A DNA stretch of 64,000 bases from Actinoplanes philippinensis (GTDB lineage: Bacteria; Actinomycetota; Actinomycetes; Mycobacteriales; Micromonosporaceae), in contig NZ_FONV01000014.1 of the NCBI RefSeq assembly GCF_900113015.1, positions 186,001 to 250,000 on the forward strand, in the 5' to 3' direction. Shown one piece after another: positions 50,641 to 59,031 of this stretch. Within the stretch, counting starts at the first letter, position 1; every line of letters starts with the position of its first letter. Made by a program: the position numbers and the translations under genes. The notes beneath the pieces were generated by a model that was given only the letters and a program-made list of their open reading frames with translations, was not told where the DNA came from and did not search any database.

Positions 50641-51529
50641 GGCCGTAGCCCTTCTCTCCGCGCCAGAAGTACAGGTATCCGGTGATGCCGACGACCAGGC
50701 TCCAGACGGTCGCCTCGGTCCACAGCACGGCGGGCGAGTTGGCCAGCACCACCTCTTCGAGCAGCGCGTGGCGCGCCAGCTCGATGAAGACCAGCAGCGG
50801 GTTGGCCTCGACGACCTGGAGCTGCCAGCCGCTCAGAACGTCACCGAACTTGGTGACCGGGTAGAGCACGGCCGATCCGTACAGCCAGAACCGCATGATG
50901 AACGGGATCAGCTGTTTCACGTCGCGGACCTTGGAGCCGAAGCGGGCCATGAACAGGCCCATGCCCAGGTTGAAGATCGACTGCAGAAGCAGCAGGGGCG
51001 CCAGGAGCAGCCACTGGAGGGTGATCGGCTCGCCGGTGATCAGCACGATCCCCATCAGGACGAAGAGCGCCACGATGAAGTTGCGGATCTCGACCAGCGC
51101 GGCGGACAGCGGCAGGCTGGCGCGCGGGAAGTGCAGCGCCCGGATCAGGCCGAGGTTGCCGGTGATCGCGTTGGCGCCGGTCTGGACCACCGACTGGGTG
51201 AACTGGAAGACGAAGACGCCGATGCAGAGATACGCGATGAAGTTGGGCATGTCACGGTGACCGCCCAGCACCAAGCCGAAGATCACGTAGTAGACGCCGG
51301 CGTTGATCATCGGGGTGAGCACCTGCCACACCGAGCCGAGCTTGGTGTTGCCGAGCGAAGAAGTGATCTTCGCGCTGGCGTGTGCCCGGATGAAGTGCCG
51401 GTACGCCCAGAGTGTCCGCGAATACTCCGGGAGGCTGGGCAGCCGCCCGGAGGCGCTCAGACCGTTGCGCCGGGCCAGCTCCTTGAGGGAGAGGCCGGCG
51501 TCGGCCGAGGCGACCGCCGTCTCTGTCAT
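50633..51529 (-). CDS. ABC-2 permease for polysaccharide export (Wzm/TagG type)
   Basis: A 298-aa membrane protein with six helices of the ABC-2 type: LWAYRHFIRAHASAKITSSLGNTKLGSVWQVLTPMI, FIAYLCIGVFVFQF, RALHFPRASLPLSAALVEIRNF and the C-terminal NPLLVFIELARHALL. These are typical of O-antigen and teichoic-acid exporters. The ATG at 51529 has GGAG at -13. It is the first gene of a two-gene operon with the ATPase and is divergent from a TetR gene. Confidence 0.9.
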   Translation of the reverse strand: MTETAVASADAGLSLKELARRNGLSASGRLPSLPEYSRTLWAYRHFIRAHASAKITSSLGNTKLGSVWQVLTPMINAGVYYVIFGLVLGGHRDMPNFIAYLCIGVFVFQFTQSVVQTGANAITGNLGLIRALHFPRASLPLSAALVEIRNFIVALFVLMGIVLITGEPITLQWLLLAPLLLLQSIFNLGMGLFMARFGSKVRDVKQLIPFIMRFWLYGSAVLYPVTKFGDVLSGWQLQVVEANPLLVFIELARHALLEEVVLANSPAVLWTEATVWSLVVGITGYLYFWRGEKGYGRG

Positions 51530-51681
51530 GGGGTGGTGCTCCGATCTGGTCGGCCCTTGGGGCGCGGCGGGATCCGATGCCTGGTGCGAGGACACAGCAT
51601 GCAGCATGACAGGCCCTCGACCGCGCCGATGAAACGGGTTCGTATCGACGCGGCTGTGACGGTAGCTGACCAAACGGCGGA

Positions 51682-51710
51682 ACGCAACCGTTACGTCGTA
51701 GCGCTATAGT
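51682..51710 (+). promoter_or_regulatory. Promoter and palindrome of the TetR gene
   Basis: TATAGT (51705-51710) lies six bases before the GTG at 51717, implying a leaderless message. ACGCAACCGTTACGT (51682-51696) is a palindrome with one mismatched pair that covers the expected -35 region, a plausible autoregulatory operator. Confidence 0.45.
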
Positions 51711-51716
51711 GTCCAG

Positions 51717-52316
51717 GTGGCGACGATTAAGCGCGCACCTGCCGGAGCGGCGGTGCTCCGAGGCGACATCACCGTGGCGATCCGTAACGCGGTCATGAAA
51801 GAGCTGGCAGAGGTCGGTTACGGCCGGCTGTCCATCGAGGCGGTTGCCCGTCGTGCCGGGGTCGGCAAGACGGCCATCTACCGTCGATGGAGCAACAAGC
51901 TCGAAATGGTAATGGAGATAATCTCGGATGTCGCGGAACGAAAAGTTCCACTTCCCGACACCGGAAGTTTCTCCGGCGACCTCTCGTTGCTCCTGATGAT
52001 CGTCAGCACGGCGCTTCAGCACCGGGTGGCCTCCCAGATCATCCCGGACCTGATGGCCGAGGCGGCCCGTAACCCGCAGATCGCGGAGACGCTCCAGCGC
52101 GCTCTGCGGACCCACCAGCAGGCCGTCGGCGAGAAGCTGATCGGCCAGGCGGTGGCCCGCGGCGAGCTGCCCGCCGGCACCGACCCGGAGGTGGCCGTCG
52201 ACCTGATCCTCGGGCCGCTCTACTGGCGTCTGGCCGTGGCCCGGCAGCCGATCGAGGAGGACTACCTGGAGAAGTTCACGGTCGCGGTCACGGCGGCGCT
52301 GCGGGCCACCGGCTGA
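51717..52316 (+). CDS. TetR-family regulator
   Basis: A 199-aa protein with a complete helix-turn-helix (AIRNAVMKELAEVGYGRLSIEAVARRAGV, then KTAIYRRWSNKLEMVMEI) and a TetR_C-type ligand domain containing RGELPAGTDPEVAVDLILGPLYWRL. It starts at a GTG, probably leaderless. It is divergent from the polysaccharide exporter (187 bases apart), which is the natural candidate target along with itself. Confidence 0.9.
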   Translation: MATIKRAPAGAAVLRGDITVAIRNAVMKELAEVGYGRLSIEAVARRAGVGKTAIYRRWSNKLEMVMEIISDVAERKVPLPDTGSFSGDLSLLLMIVSTALQHRVASQIIPDLMAEAARNPQIAETLQRALRTHQQAVGEKLIGQAVARGELPAGTDPEVAVDLILGPLYWRLAVARQPIEEDYLEKFTVAVTAALRATG

Positions 52317-52434
52317 CCCGCCGCACCCGTACACCCACCGGTTCGCTCCCCATCGCAACTCAGGAAATCCACTGGTGCGGGCCGTCGGTGCCGACCGGAG
52401 AGGCCGACCCCCCACCGATCCGGAGGCCAACACC

Positions 52435-52797
52435 ATGACCACCTCCTGTGACCTCAGCGTCGACCTCACCGTGCTCGACGCGGCTTCCGTCCTGGCCATC
52501 GCCATGGGTGGGACCGAGGATCCGTACCGCGGCGCCACACCCACCCGTCCCCTCGTGGTCACCGGCGCGGCCGTGGTCGGCGCCTGGCGCAGCCCGGACG
52601 GCGTGGTGAAGCTCCAGCTGCGCGGGGACGGCACCTACGCGGGCGAGGTGGCCGGCCGCCGCCGCCCGGCCCGCGGCACCTACCGGATCGAGGGGGAGTC
52701 GGTCGTGTTGCGCGACGACTCCGGCCTCAACACCCCGGTGCACGTCCACGACGGCGAGCTGGAGATGGCCGGCCACCGCCTGCGCCCCACCGCCTGA
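52435..52797 (+). CDS. Atu4866-like domain protein
   Basis: A 120-aa protein. The N-terminal 45 residues are unremarkable. The C-terminal 70 residues (GAWRSPDGVVKLQLRGDGTY, RGTYRIEGESVVLRDDSG, VHVHDGELEMAGHRLR) follow the beta-strand pattern of the Atu4866 family, a small lipocalin-like barrel of unknown function. The ATG at 52435 has GGAGG eight bases upstream. It precedes pnuC by 42 bases on the same strand; whether they share a transcript is unclear. Confidence 0.75.
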   Translation: MTTSCDLSVDLTVLDAASVLAIAMGGTEDPYRGATPTRPLVVTGAAVVGAWRSPDGVVKLQLRGDGTYAGEVAGRRRPARGTYRIEGESVVLRDDSGLNTPVHVHDGELEMAGHRLRPTA

Positions 52798-52839
52798 TCG
52801 GCTCTTCCCTGCCGGCCCCCGGCGGGCGATGCTGACACC

Positions 52840-53466
52840 GTGATCGATTGGCTGAACAGTCCGGCCCTGGTGGCGTTCGGTGTCGCGACCTCCTGGGCCG
52901 AGGTGCTCGGTTTCCTCACCGGCCTGGTGAACGTGGGCCTGCTGGTCCGCCGCCACATCCTCAACTGGCCACTCGGCATCCTGAACGTGCTGCTGCTGAT
53001 GGTCGTCTTCTGGAGCGCCGGGCTGTACGCCGACGCCGGCCTCCAGATCGTCTACGTGGTCCTGGGCTTCTACGGCTGGTGGGCCTGGCTCTACGGCGGC
53101 GCGAACCGGACCCGTCTGGTGGTTCGCTCCACGACCCGTGCCGAGTGGCTCGGCCTGGCCGTCGCCGGCGTACTGCTGACCGGGGCTCTCTGGCTCTTCC
53201 TGGACCGGCTCACCGGCTCGACGGTGCCGCTGGCCGACGCGCTGACCACGGCGCTCTCCCTGCTGGCCACCTACGGTCAGACCCGCAAGCTGGTGGAGAG
53301 CTGGTGGATCTGGATCGCGGCCGATGTGATCTACATCCCTCTCTACGGCTACAAGGGTCTCTGGCTCACCGCGATCCTCTACGTGGCCTTCCTGGTGCTC
53401 TGCGTGCTCGGCCTGCGGTCCTGGCGGGCCGTCGAGCGCTCGCAACGGCCGGCGGTGCCCGCATGA
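52840..53466 (+). CDS. pnuC: Nicotinamide mononucleoside (riboside) transporter PnuC
   Basis: A 208-aa membrane protein with about seven helices and the PnuC motifs NWPLGILNVLLLMVVF, FYGWWAWLYGG and the aromatic ESWWIWIAADVIYIPLY. PnuC takes up nicotinamide riboside; phosphorylation by NadR drives uptake. The GTG at 52840 is the likely start. Its stop overlaps the nadR start (ATGA), so the two are coupled. Confidence 0.92.
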   Translation: MIDWLNSPALVAFGVATSWAEVLGFLTGLVNVGLLVRRHILNWPLGILNVLLLMVVFWSAGLYADAGLQIVYVVLGFYGWWAWLYGGANRTRLVVRSTTRAEWLGLAVAGVLLTGALWLFLDRLTGSTVPLADALTTALSLLATYGQTRKLVESWWIWIAADVIYIPLYGYKGLWLTAILYVAFLVLCVLGLRSWRAVERSQRPAVPA

Positions 53467-54581
53467 GGTACCGGCACGGCCTGATCGTCGGCAAGTTCTA
53501 CCCGCCGCACGCCGGGCACCACGCGCTCATCGACGCGGCCGCACAGGCCTGTGAGCGGGTCACCGTGGTGGTGGCGCCGTCCTCCCGGGAGAGCATCCCG
53601 CTGGCGGACCGGCTGGCCTGGCTGAGAGCCGAGCACGGGCCGCACGTGCGGTTCGCCGGGGTGATCGACGACCATCCGGTCGACTACGCCGATCCGGCGG
53701 TCTGGGACCTGCACATGGCGGTCTTCCGGGCGGCGGCCGGCACCGACCGGGTGGATGCGGTGTTCTCCTCGGAGGCGTACGGGACGGAGCTGGCACACCG
53801 CTTCCACGCCGAGGCGGTGCTGGTCGACCCGGACCGCGGCCGGGTGCCGGTCTCCGGGACCGCGATCCGCGCCGACCCGGTGGCGCACTGGGACCGGCTC
53901 CGTGCGGGCGCCCGGGCCTGGCTGGCCCGCCGGGTGATCGTGGTGGGCGCCGAGTCGTCCGGCACCACCACGATGGCACGCGCGCTGGCCCGGCACTTCC
54001 GGCTGCGTGGCGGGGTCTGGGCCGGCACCCGATGGGTTCCGGAGTTCGGCCGGGAGCTGACCGAGCGCAAGCTCGCCGAGCTGCGCAAGGAGCGGCCGGA
54101 GGCGACCGTCTTCGACGTGACCTGGGATCGTGCCGACTTCCGGACGGTGGCCGCCGAGCAGAACGCGGCCGAGGACGTGGCCGCGGGCGCCGGCTCGCCG
54201 GTGGTCTTCGGCGACACCGACGCCTTCGCCACCACGATCTGGGAGGAGCGCTACCTGGGCAGCACCTCGCCGGAGGTCCGCGCCCTGGTCCGCCCGCCCG
54301 ATCTCTACCTGCTCACCGACTGCGCGGACGTGCCGTTCCAGGACGACGGGCTGCGCGACGGCGAGCACCTGCGGCAATGGATGACCGATCGGTTCCGGTC
54401 CGGCCTCATGGCCGGCGACACCCCATGGCAGGAGCTGACCGGGGGGTACGGACGACGCCTGCGCGCCGCGATCGAGGCGGTCGACGCCGTGCTCGCCCGG
54501 GGATGGACCTTCGCCGAGCCGATCAAGCCGGACGCGGCGGCGATGGCCCCTAAGAGCGGGCCGGACCCTGCCGATCGGTGA
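53463..54581 (+). CDS. NadR-like NMN adenylyltransferase / ribosylnicotinamide kinase
   Basis: A 372-aa two-domain protein. Residues 1-155 form a nucleotidyltransferase with the HxGH motif (KFYPPHAGHHAL, H16 to H19) and the GTAIRADP loop. Residues 157-355 form a kinase domain with P-loop GAESSGTTTMARALA and FGDTDAFATTIWEERY. The P-loop lysine of a standard Walker A (GKT or GKS) is a threonine here, a substitution I believe also occurs in related actinobacterial NadR-like proteins. It makes NAD from riboside imported by PnuC. The ATG at 53463 overlaps the pnuC stop. Confidence 0.9.
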   Translation: MRYRHGLIVGKFYPPHAGHHALIDAAAQACERVTVVVAPSSRESIPLADRLAWLRAEHGPHVRFAGVIDDHPVDYADPAVWDLHMAVFRAAAGTDRVDAVFSSEAYGTELAHRFHAEAVLVDPDRGRVPVSGTAIRADPVAHWDRLRAGARAWLARRVIVVGAESSGTTTMARALARHFRLRGGVWAGTRWVPEFGRELTERKLAELRKERPEATVFDVTWDRADFRTVAAEQNAAEDVAAGAGSPVVFGDTDAFATTIWEERYLGSTSPEVRALVRPPDLYLLTDCADVPFQDDGLRDGEHLRQWMTDRFRSGLMAGDTPWQELTGGYGRRLRAAIEAVDAVLARGWTFAEPIKPDAAAMAPKSGPDPADR

Positions 54582-54604
54582 GGGACACCGACCCGGGGGG
54601 ATTG

Positions 54605-55168
54605 ATGCGGCACACCAGGATCGCGCTCGCGCTGGCGGCGGCCTCGCTCACGCTGGGCGGCTGCGCCGCGCTCGGCGCCGGTGGCGACAAGGCCGGCGAG
54701 TCGTCGGCGGCGGCCGGCGGCGGCAAGCAGTGGATCCTGTTCGACCAGGGCAGCCCGACGCCGTCCCCGGCCGCGACCGTGGGGAAACCGGCCGCCACCC
54801 CGCAGGTGTCGCTCTCCGCCGCGTCGCCGGACCCGAGCTGCACCAAGGTGTGGCCGCGGACCGAGCCGGTGATGATCCCGGTCGAGGTGACCCCGGGGTC
54901 CGGCTCGCTGACCGTCGAGTGGCCGACCCAGTACCGATCGAACTACCGGGTCACCGCGGTGCTCCAGGGCGTCGTGGTGGGCCGTCAGCCGGAGCCGGTG
55001 TGGCAGGCCGTGCCGGCCGGCACCGGATGCACGGTGCGCACCACGATCAGCGGGCTGACCTCGGGTGCGCCCTACATCGTCTGGCTCGACGCGCCGAACA
55101 CCGGACGTGAGCGGGATGGCACCCGGCACCTGTACAGCGGGCGGTCGGGCGTCGTCTACCCGCGGTAG
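54605..55168 (+). CDS. Putative lipoprotein
   Basis: A 187-aa protein with a lipoprotein signal (MRHTRIALALAAASLTLGGC, lipobox LGGC with the cysteine at 20). A Gly/Ser linker and a beta-rich domain of about 110 residues follow (VEVTPGSGSLTVEWPTQYR, VRTTISGLTSGAPYIVWLD). The domain resembles a fibronectin-like fold but I do not recognise a family. The ATG at 54605 has GGGGG five bases upstream. It is convergent with the cysteine dioxygenase gene, stops four bases apart. Confidence 0.78.
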   Translation: MRHTRIALALAAASLTLGGCAALGAGGDKAGESSAAAGGGKQWILFDQGSPTPSPAATVGKPAATPQVSLSAASPDPSCTKVWPRTEPVMIPVEVTPGSGSLTVEWPTQYRSNYRVTAVLQGVVVGRQPEPVWQAVPAGTGCTVRTTISGLTSGAPYIVWLDAPNTGRERDGTRHLYSGRSGVVYPR

Positions 55169-55172
55169 CGGA

Positions 55173-55628
55173 TCACCACTGGGCGCCGGCGCGCTCCACG
55201 GTCAGCACCTCCAGGCGGTCCGGGCCGAGCCGGTACTTCGTCATGGTGGTCAGCGCCGGGCCGTAGACGTGCACGCTGACCGCGGGCCGGCCGGAGCGGT
55301 TCTCGATGCGGTGGATGTGGTGGCTGCCGAACCGGCGGCCGGCGCCCTCGCCCAGCTCGCGGGAGACCACCCGGGGCGCGCCGCCGCGGGCCGACACGGT
55401 GTCCTCGGCGAGGGTGCCGGCGTGCACGTGGAACGCGCCGGCCGAGCCGCCGTGGTCGTGGATCTCGGTGCCCTGCCCGGGCATCCAGGTGAGCAGCCAG
55501 ACCTCGTAGTCGTCGGCCACCGCGAGCCGGTGATACCAGCGCTCGACCGGATCGAACCGGGGCGCGACGGCCCACTCGGCGGCGGCCGCCGAGAAGCGCT
55601 GAGCGATGGCAAGGTGATCGAGCGTCAC
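55173..55628 (-). CDS. Cysteine dioxygenase type I (cupin)
   Basis: A 151-aa cupin iron enzyme that oxidises cysteine to cysteine sulfinate. The metal-binding histidines are visible in HDHGGSAGAFHVHAGTL and HHIHRIENRSG. It starts at GTG with a GGAGG-rich site 12 bases upstream. The 345 bases before the neprosin-like gene contain a palindrome (55661-55677) near this start. Confidence 0.88.
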   Translation of the reverse strand: MTLDHLAIAQRFSAAAAEWAVAPRFDPVERWYHRLAVADDYEVWLLTWMPGQGTEIHDHGGSAGAFHVHAGTLAEDTVSARGGAPRVVSRELGEGAGRRFGSHHIHRIENRSGRPAVSVHVYGPALTTMTKYRLGPDRLEVLTVERAGAQW

Positions 55629-55660
55629 GGTGGCCTGCCTCCTCTATAAACCCTATAGAC

Positions 55661-55677
55661 GTGATAGGTCTTATCAC
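55661..55677 (-). promoter_or_regulatory. Palindromic operator candidate before cysteine dioxygenase
   Basis: GTGATA (55661-55666) and TATCAC (55672-55677) are perfect inverted arms around five bases, about 33 bases before the minus-strand GTG. Next to it on the minus strand is CTATAGGGTTTATAG. It could bind a dimeric repressor or activator of the gene. The rest of the gap to 55973 shows only a -10-like TATAGG (55900-55905) before the next gene. Confidence 0.4.
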
Positions 55678-55973
55678 ATGATCGCCCGCCGTGTCCGCGC
55701 AACCCCGGATCTCGTGTCGGCGGAAAGAAGCTTGCTCGGCTTTGCCTCTTTCTAGCGAGGGTGCGAAAAACTTCGTTCCGCAATCAGGTCGACACACTGA
55801 GTGCAATAAATCGGTCGATGTGTCACCAGATCGGCCTAGCCCGATCAGCCGTTCCGCCGAAATACGCTGCTCAGACGGTCCCTGGCGAATAGTGAACGCT
55901 ATAGGGTGACCCTCGCGCCCGGAACGGGCCGCCGGAGGCCCCCCTCCGTTGTCCCGACAATGAGGACGGACAC

Positions 55974-57071
55974 GTGTTGAAGTCTCGCCGCGGACTGCTC
56001 GCCGCCGGCATATCCGCAGTCGTGATCGGCACCATCGGGGTCGTCTCGACTCTCAACGCGGGCGCCGAGGAGATCCCGGAGAGCCCCGCACCCGCCGCCG
56101 CCCCGGTCGAGGCGGAGGAGCAGGCTCCGACCCCGCCGGCCCGCCTTCCGTGGGGCGCGGAGCCCGAGGACATCCAGACCGGGCGGGACGGCGCGAGCAG
56201 CGGGTCGCTCAAGGCGTCCGGCCTCGACGCCGCCGCCCCCGACGCGACCGGCGCGGAGGCCGGGGAGTCCTACGCGCCCAAGGGTCGTACCTCACGTAAC
56301 GGTTCGCTCAGGCGAGAGACGACGGATGTCGTGCCGCCGGCGCCCCCGGGGATCAACGCGAAGGCGGCAGCCAACGCGGAGGTGAACTTCCACTACAACG
56401 TCGCCTCGCAGGATGCGGTCACCCAGGGCACCTACGCGAACCTGACGATCCACAAGCCGACTCTGGCCAAGAACGACTTCCACACGCTGGCCGAGCTGGC
56501 CGTGGTGTCCAGCAAGGACAAGATCGACCAGGTCGTCGAGGTCGGCTGGACGGTCGACCGGGTGGTCAACGGTGACGACGACCCGCACCTGTTCGTCTAC
56601 TCCTGGGTCGACGGCGTGCCCCAGTGCTACAACGGCTGCGGCTACGAGCAGTACAGCAAGAACATCCGGCCCGGCGACACCCTCCCGCTGGACACCACGA
56701 AGCGGTTCGGCATCGAGTTCCACGACAACGCCTGGTGGATCGCCTACGACTCGGAGTGGGTCGGCTACTTCCCGCTCAAGCACTGGACCGTCGACTTCTC
56801 GAAGACGACCCTGGTCAAGGTCTTCGGTGAGGTGGCGGCGGACAACGGCGAGCCGTGCACCCAGATGGGCAACGGCACCACCGGGACGACCGAGAACACC
56901 ACCGCCGCCCGGATCGGGAGCATCTCGCTGATCGGGACGGCGACGGCCGTGGAACCGACCTTTTACACCGTGGGCTCCCCCTCGTACAAGCTCACCAGAC
57001 TGAGCGCCCGGACGTTCCGATACGGCGGCGGACCCGACCTGAAACAGCGCCCGGAGTGCGTACCCTCCTGA
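55974..57071 (+). CDS. Neprosin-family secreted protein
   Basis: A 365-aa exported protein. A signal peptide covers residues 1-31, followed by a Pro/Ala/Glu-rich linker to about 125 and a neprosin domain (DUF239-like). Marks of the family are VEVGWTVDRVVNGDDDPHLF, VYSWVDGVPQCYNGCGYE, WIAYDSEWVGYFP and a closing KLTRLSARTFRYGGG. Neprosins are glutamic prolyl endopeptidases in plants; I cannot tell whether the acidic catalytic pair is functional here. The GTG at 55974 has GAGG eight bases upstream. A hairpin terminator follows, then the ECF sigma gene. Confidence 0.85.
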   Translation: MLKSRRGLLAAGISAVVIGTIGVVSTLNAGAEEIPESPAPAAAPVEAEEQAPTPPARLPWGAEPEDIQTGRDGASSGSLKASGLDAAAPDATGAEAGESYAPKGRTSRNGSLRRETTDVVPPAPPGINAKAAANAEVNFHYNVASQDAVTQGTYANLTIHKPTLAKNDFHTLAELAVVSSKDKIDQVVEVGWTVDRVVNGDDDPHLFVYSWVDGVPQCYNGCGYEQYSKNIRPGDTLPLDTTKRFGIEFHDNAWWIAYDSEWVGYFPLKHWTVDFSKTTLVKVFGEVAADNGEPCTQMGNGTTGTTENTTAARIGSISLIGTATAVEPTFYTVGSPSYKLTRLSARTFRYGGGPDLKQRPECVPS

Positions 57072-57094
57072 TCGCCGATCCTCGCCGGTTCATC

Positions 57095-57126
57095 GATGCC
57101 CGGTCCCCGAACGGGGGCCGGGCATC
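57095..57126 (+). terminator. Hairpin terminator of the neprosin-like gene
   Basis: A 14-bp stem with one G-U pair (57095-57108 with 57113-57126) is closed by the tetraloop GAAC, followed by a T-rich stretch. Confidence 0.8.
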
Positions 57127-57223
57127 AACGATTTCCGGTTTTGCGGGCCACTCTTGAACCGGTCCACATGCCACGATGTACATCCGGGTGGCCGGGCCGA
57201 ACCCGAGGGGAGAGCTGGCGCCG

Positions 57224-57745
57224 ATGAAGCGACGGGTGAACCCCGACGAGCAACTGATGACCGCGCTCTACACCGAACACTATGCCGTCCTGATCAACTT
57301 CGTCTCCCGGTATGTGAACGACCGGCACAAGGCGGAGGACCTGGTTCAGGAGACGCTGCTGCGAGCCTGGAAGCACATCGACCACCTCGACCCGGAACCG
57401 GGGCGGACCAGGTCGTACCTGCTCACCATCGCTCGCAACGTGGTGACCAACGCCTGGCGCGCCGAACAGCGCCGGCCGAAACTGGTCGCCGATGAGAACG
57501 CGGTCAACTCGGTGCCGTCGGCAGACAATGTTGATCAGATGGTGGAAGGCTGGCTGGTGGCGGAGGCGCTCGAACGTCTGTCGCCCGAACACCGGGCGGT
57601 CATCCAGCAGATGTACTACGAGGGGCAGAGCGTGGCGGACGCGGCCCGAAGACTTTCGGTGCCGGAGGGCACGGTGAAATCGCGCGCGTATTACGCCGTA
57701 CGCGCGCTGCGTACCGTCTTCGAGGAGATGGGGATGCTGCGATGA
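57224..57745 (+). CDS. ECF-type sigma-70 factor
   Basis: A 173-aa extracytoplasmic-function sigma factor. Region 2 is TEHYAVLINFVSRYVNDRHKAEDLVQETLLRAWKH, and region 4 is ALERLSPEHRAVIQQMYYEGQSVADAARRL with GTVKSRAYYAVRAL. The ATG at 57224 has GGGGAGAG upstream. Its stop overlaps the downstream anti-sigma gene (ATGA), so the pair is coupled. It resembles the SigK/SigL-like actinobacterial groups. Confidence 0.92.
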   Translation: MKRRVNPDEQLMTALYTEHYAVLINFVSRYVNDRHKAEDLVQETLLRAWKHIDHLDPEPGRTRSYLLTIARNVVTNAWRAEQRRPKLVADENAVNSVPSADNVDQMVEGWLVAEALERLSPEHRAVIQQMYYEGQSVADAARRLSVPEGTVKSRAYYAVRALRTVFEEMGMLR

Positions 57746-58464
57746 GCGACCTCGACGACCACCAGACACTGCACAGGTTGCTGGGCGGCTATCTCCTCGG
57801 TGGGCTGGACGAGACGGACACCGAGCTGCTCGATGCCCACCTGGCCGACTGCGCCGAGTGCCGGGCCGAGCTGGACCGGCTGTCACCCGTACCGGAAATG
57901 CTGCAGAAGATGCCCGACGCGCGGCATCTCGGAGGCGGCGCGGCGCTCGCGGTCGGTCCGGCCGCCAGGCCGAGCTCGCAGAACATCGAGACGCTGCTCA
58001 GCCGGATGCGGGCGGAGAAGTTCAAGGAGACCCGGGTCAGCCGGATGCGGTGGCTCACGGTCGCCGCGGTCACGCTGGCCGCCGCCGCCGGAGTCACCTA
58101 CGGGATCTTCACCAACAACACCCCACCGAACAACGGCACCGAGGCGCTGCCGACGGCCAGCGTGCAGCTCATCGACGCGCGGTTCCAGCCGGCGCCGGGC
58201 AGCGGGCTGACCGGGGAGGCCAAGCTCACCCCGAAGGCGTGGGGTGTCGAGGTGTCCCTGGACGTGACCCGGATCAGTGGGAACGGGCCGTTCCTGTGCC
58301 TGGTCCGCAACCGCAACGGTCAGACCGAGCAGGCCGCGGTCTGGGGCGGCACCCCGAACGGCGAGGCGAAACTGACCGGCGCCAGCTCGACGAAGGCGAC
58401 CGATGTCGAGGCGATCCTGATCACCGACCGGGACGGCAAGGTGCTCGGCACGGCGACGGTCTGA
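57742..58464 (+). CDS. Anti-sigma factor with zinc-finger (ZAS) domain
   Basis: A 240-aa membrane protein. The N-terminal zinc-binding anti-sigma domain has H-x3-C-x2-C (HLADCAECRAEL) near residue 33-41, one transmembrane helix near 96-115 (WLTVAAVTLAAAAGVTYGIF), and an external beta-rich domain (LTPKAWGVEVSLDVTRISGN). It starts at an ATG overlapping the sigma stop. It should hold the ECF sigma factor at the membrane; the signal is unknown. It is convergent with the response-regulator gene. Confidence 0.9.
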   Translation: MSDLDDHQTLHRLLGGYLLGGLDETDTELLDAHLADCAECRAELDRLSPVPEMLQKMPDARHLGGGAALAVGPAARPSSQNIETLLSRMRAEKFKETRVSRMRWLTVAAVTLAAAAGVTYGIFTNNTPPNNGTEALPTASVQLIDARFQPAPGSGLTGEAKLTPKAWGVEVSLDVTRISGNGPFLCLVRNRNGQTEQAAVWGGTPNGEAKLTGASSTKATDVEAILITDRDGKVLGTATV

Positions 58465-58474
58465 CATCCATCCG

Positions 58475-58948
58475 TCAGGCGGTGTGGCGGTAGGGGACGG
58501 CCGGCGTCTCCTCGATCAGCGCGTGCCGGGATGCGAGCAGGGCGGCCCGGGCCGCCGAGGCCGAACGGGCCGCGGCGCTCGGGCGGGTCCGCAGCAGGGT
58601 CTCCATCCGGGTGGTGAGCTCGGCCCGGCTGAACGGCTTGGGCAGGAAGTCGTCGGCGCCGGCGTGCAGCGCGGTCATGATCTGATGGCGGTGCACGTCG
58701 GCGCTGATCACCATGATCGGCAGCAGCTCGGTCTCGGCGGAGCCGCGGATCTGGCGGCACAGTTCGATGCCGGAGCCGCCCGGCATGCGCACGTCGATCA
58801 GGGCGGCGTCGATGCCGCCGCCGGCGAGCCGGGCCAGCGCGCCGGCCGAGTCGGCGGCGGTCACCACGTCGTAGCCGAGCCGGTGCAGCGCGATGGTCAG
58901 CAGTTCTCGATGGTCGACCTCGTCGTCGGCGATCAACACGGTGGGCAC
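58475..58948 (-). CDS. Response regulator receiver protein
   Basis: A 157-aa protein with one REC domain (1-120: VLIADDEVDHRELL, phospho-acceptor in ALIDVRMPG at D52, lysine in FLPKPF near 104) and a short Ala/Arg-rich helical tail instead of a DNA-binding output domain. It starts at GTG with GGAGG five bases upstream. No histidine kinase is adjacent, so it is an orphan, single-domain regulator. It is divergent from the quinone reductase gene. Confidence 0.9.
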   Translation of the reverse strand: MPTVLIADDEVDHRELLTIALHRLGYDVVTAADSAGALARLAGGGIDAALIDVRMPGGSGIELCRQIRGSAETELLPIMVISADVHRHQIMTALHAGADDFLPKPFSRAELTTRMETLLRTRPSAAARSASAARAALLASRHALIEETPAVPYRHTA

Positions 58949-59031
58949 GGGTACCTCCGAGAATGTGGCGGACTGCCGTTACTACTGTTCGGCAACCCGG
59001 CGGAGGCGCTGAGCGCGAATAGGGTGGAGGC

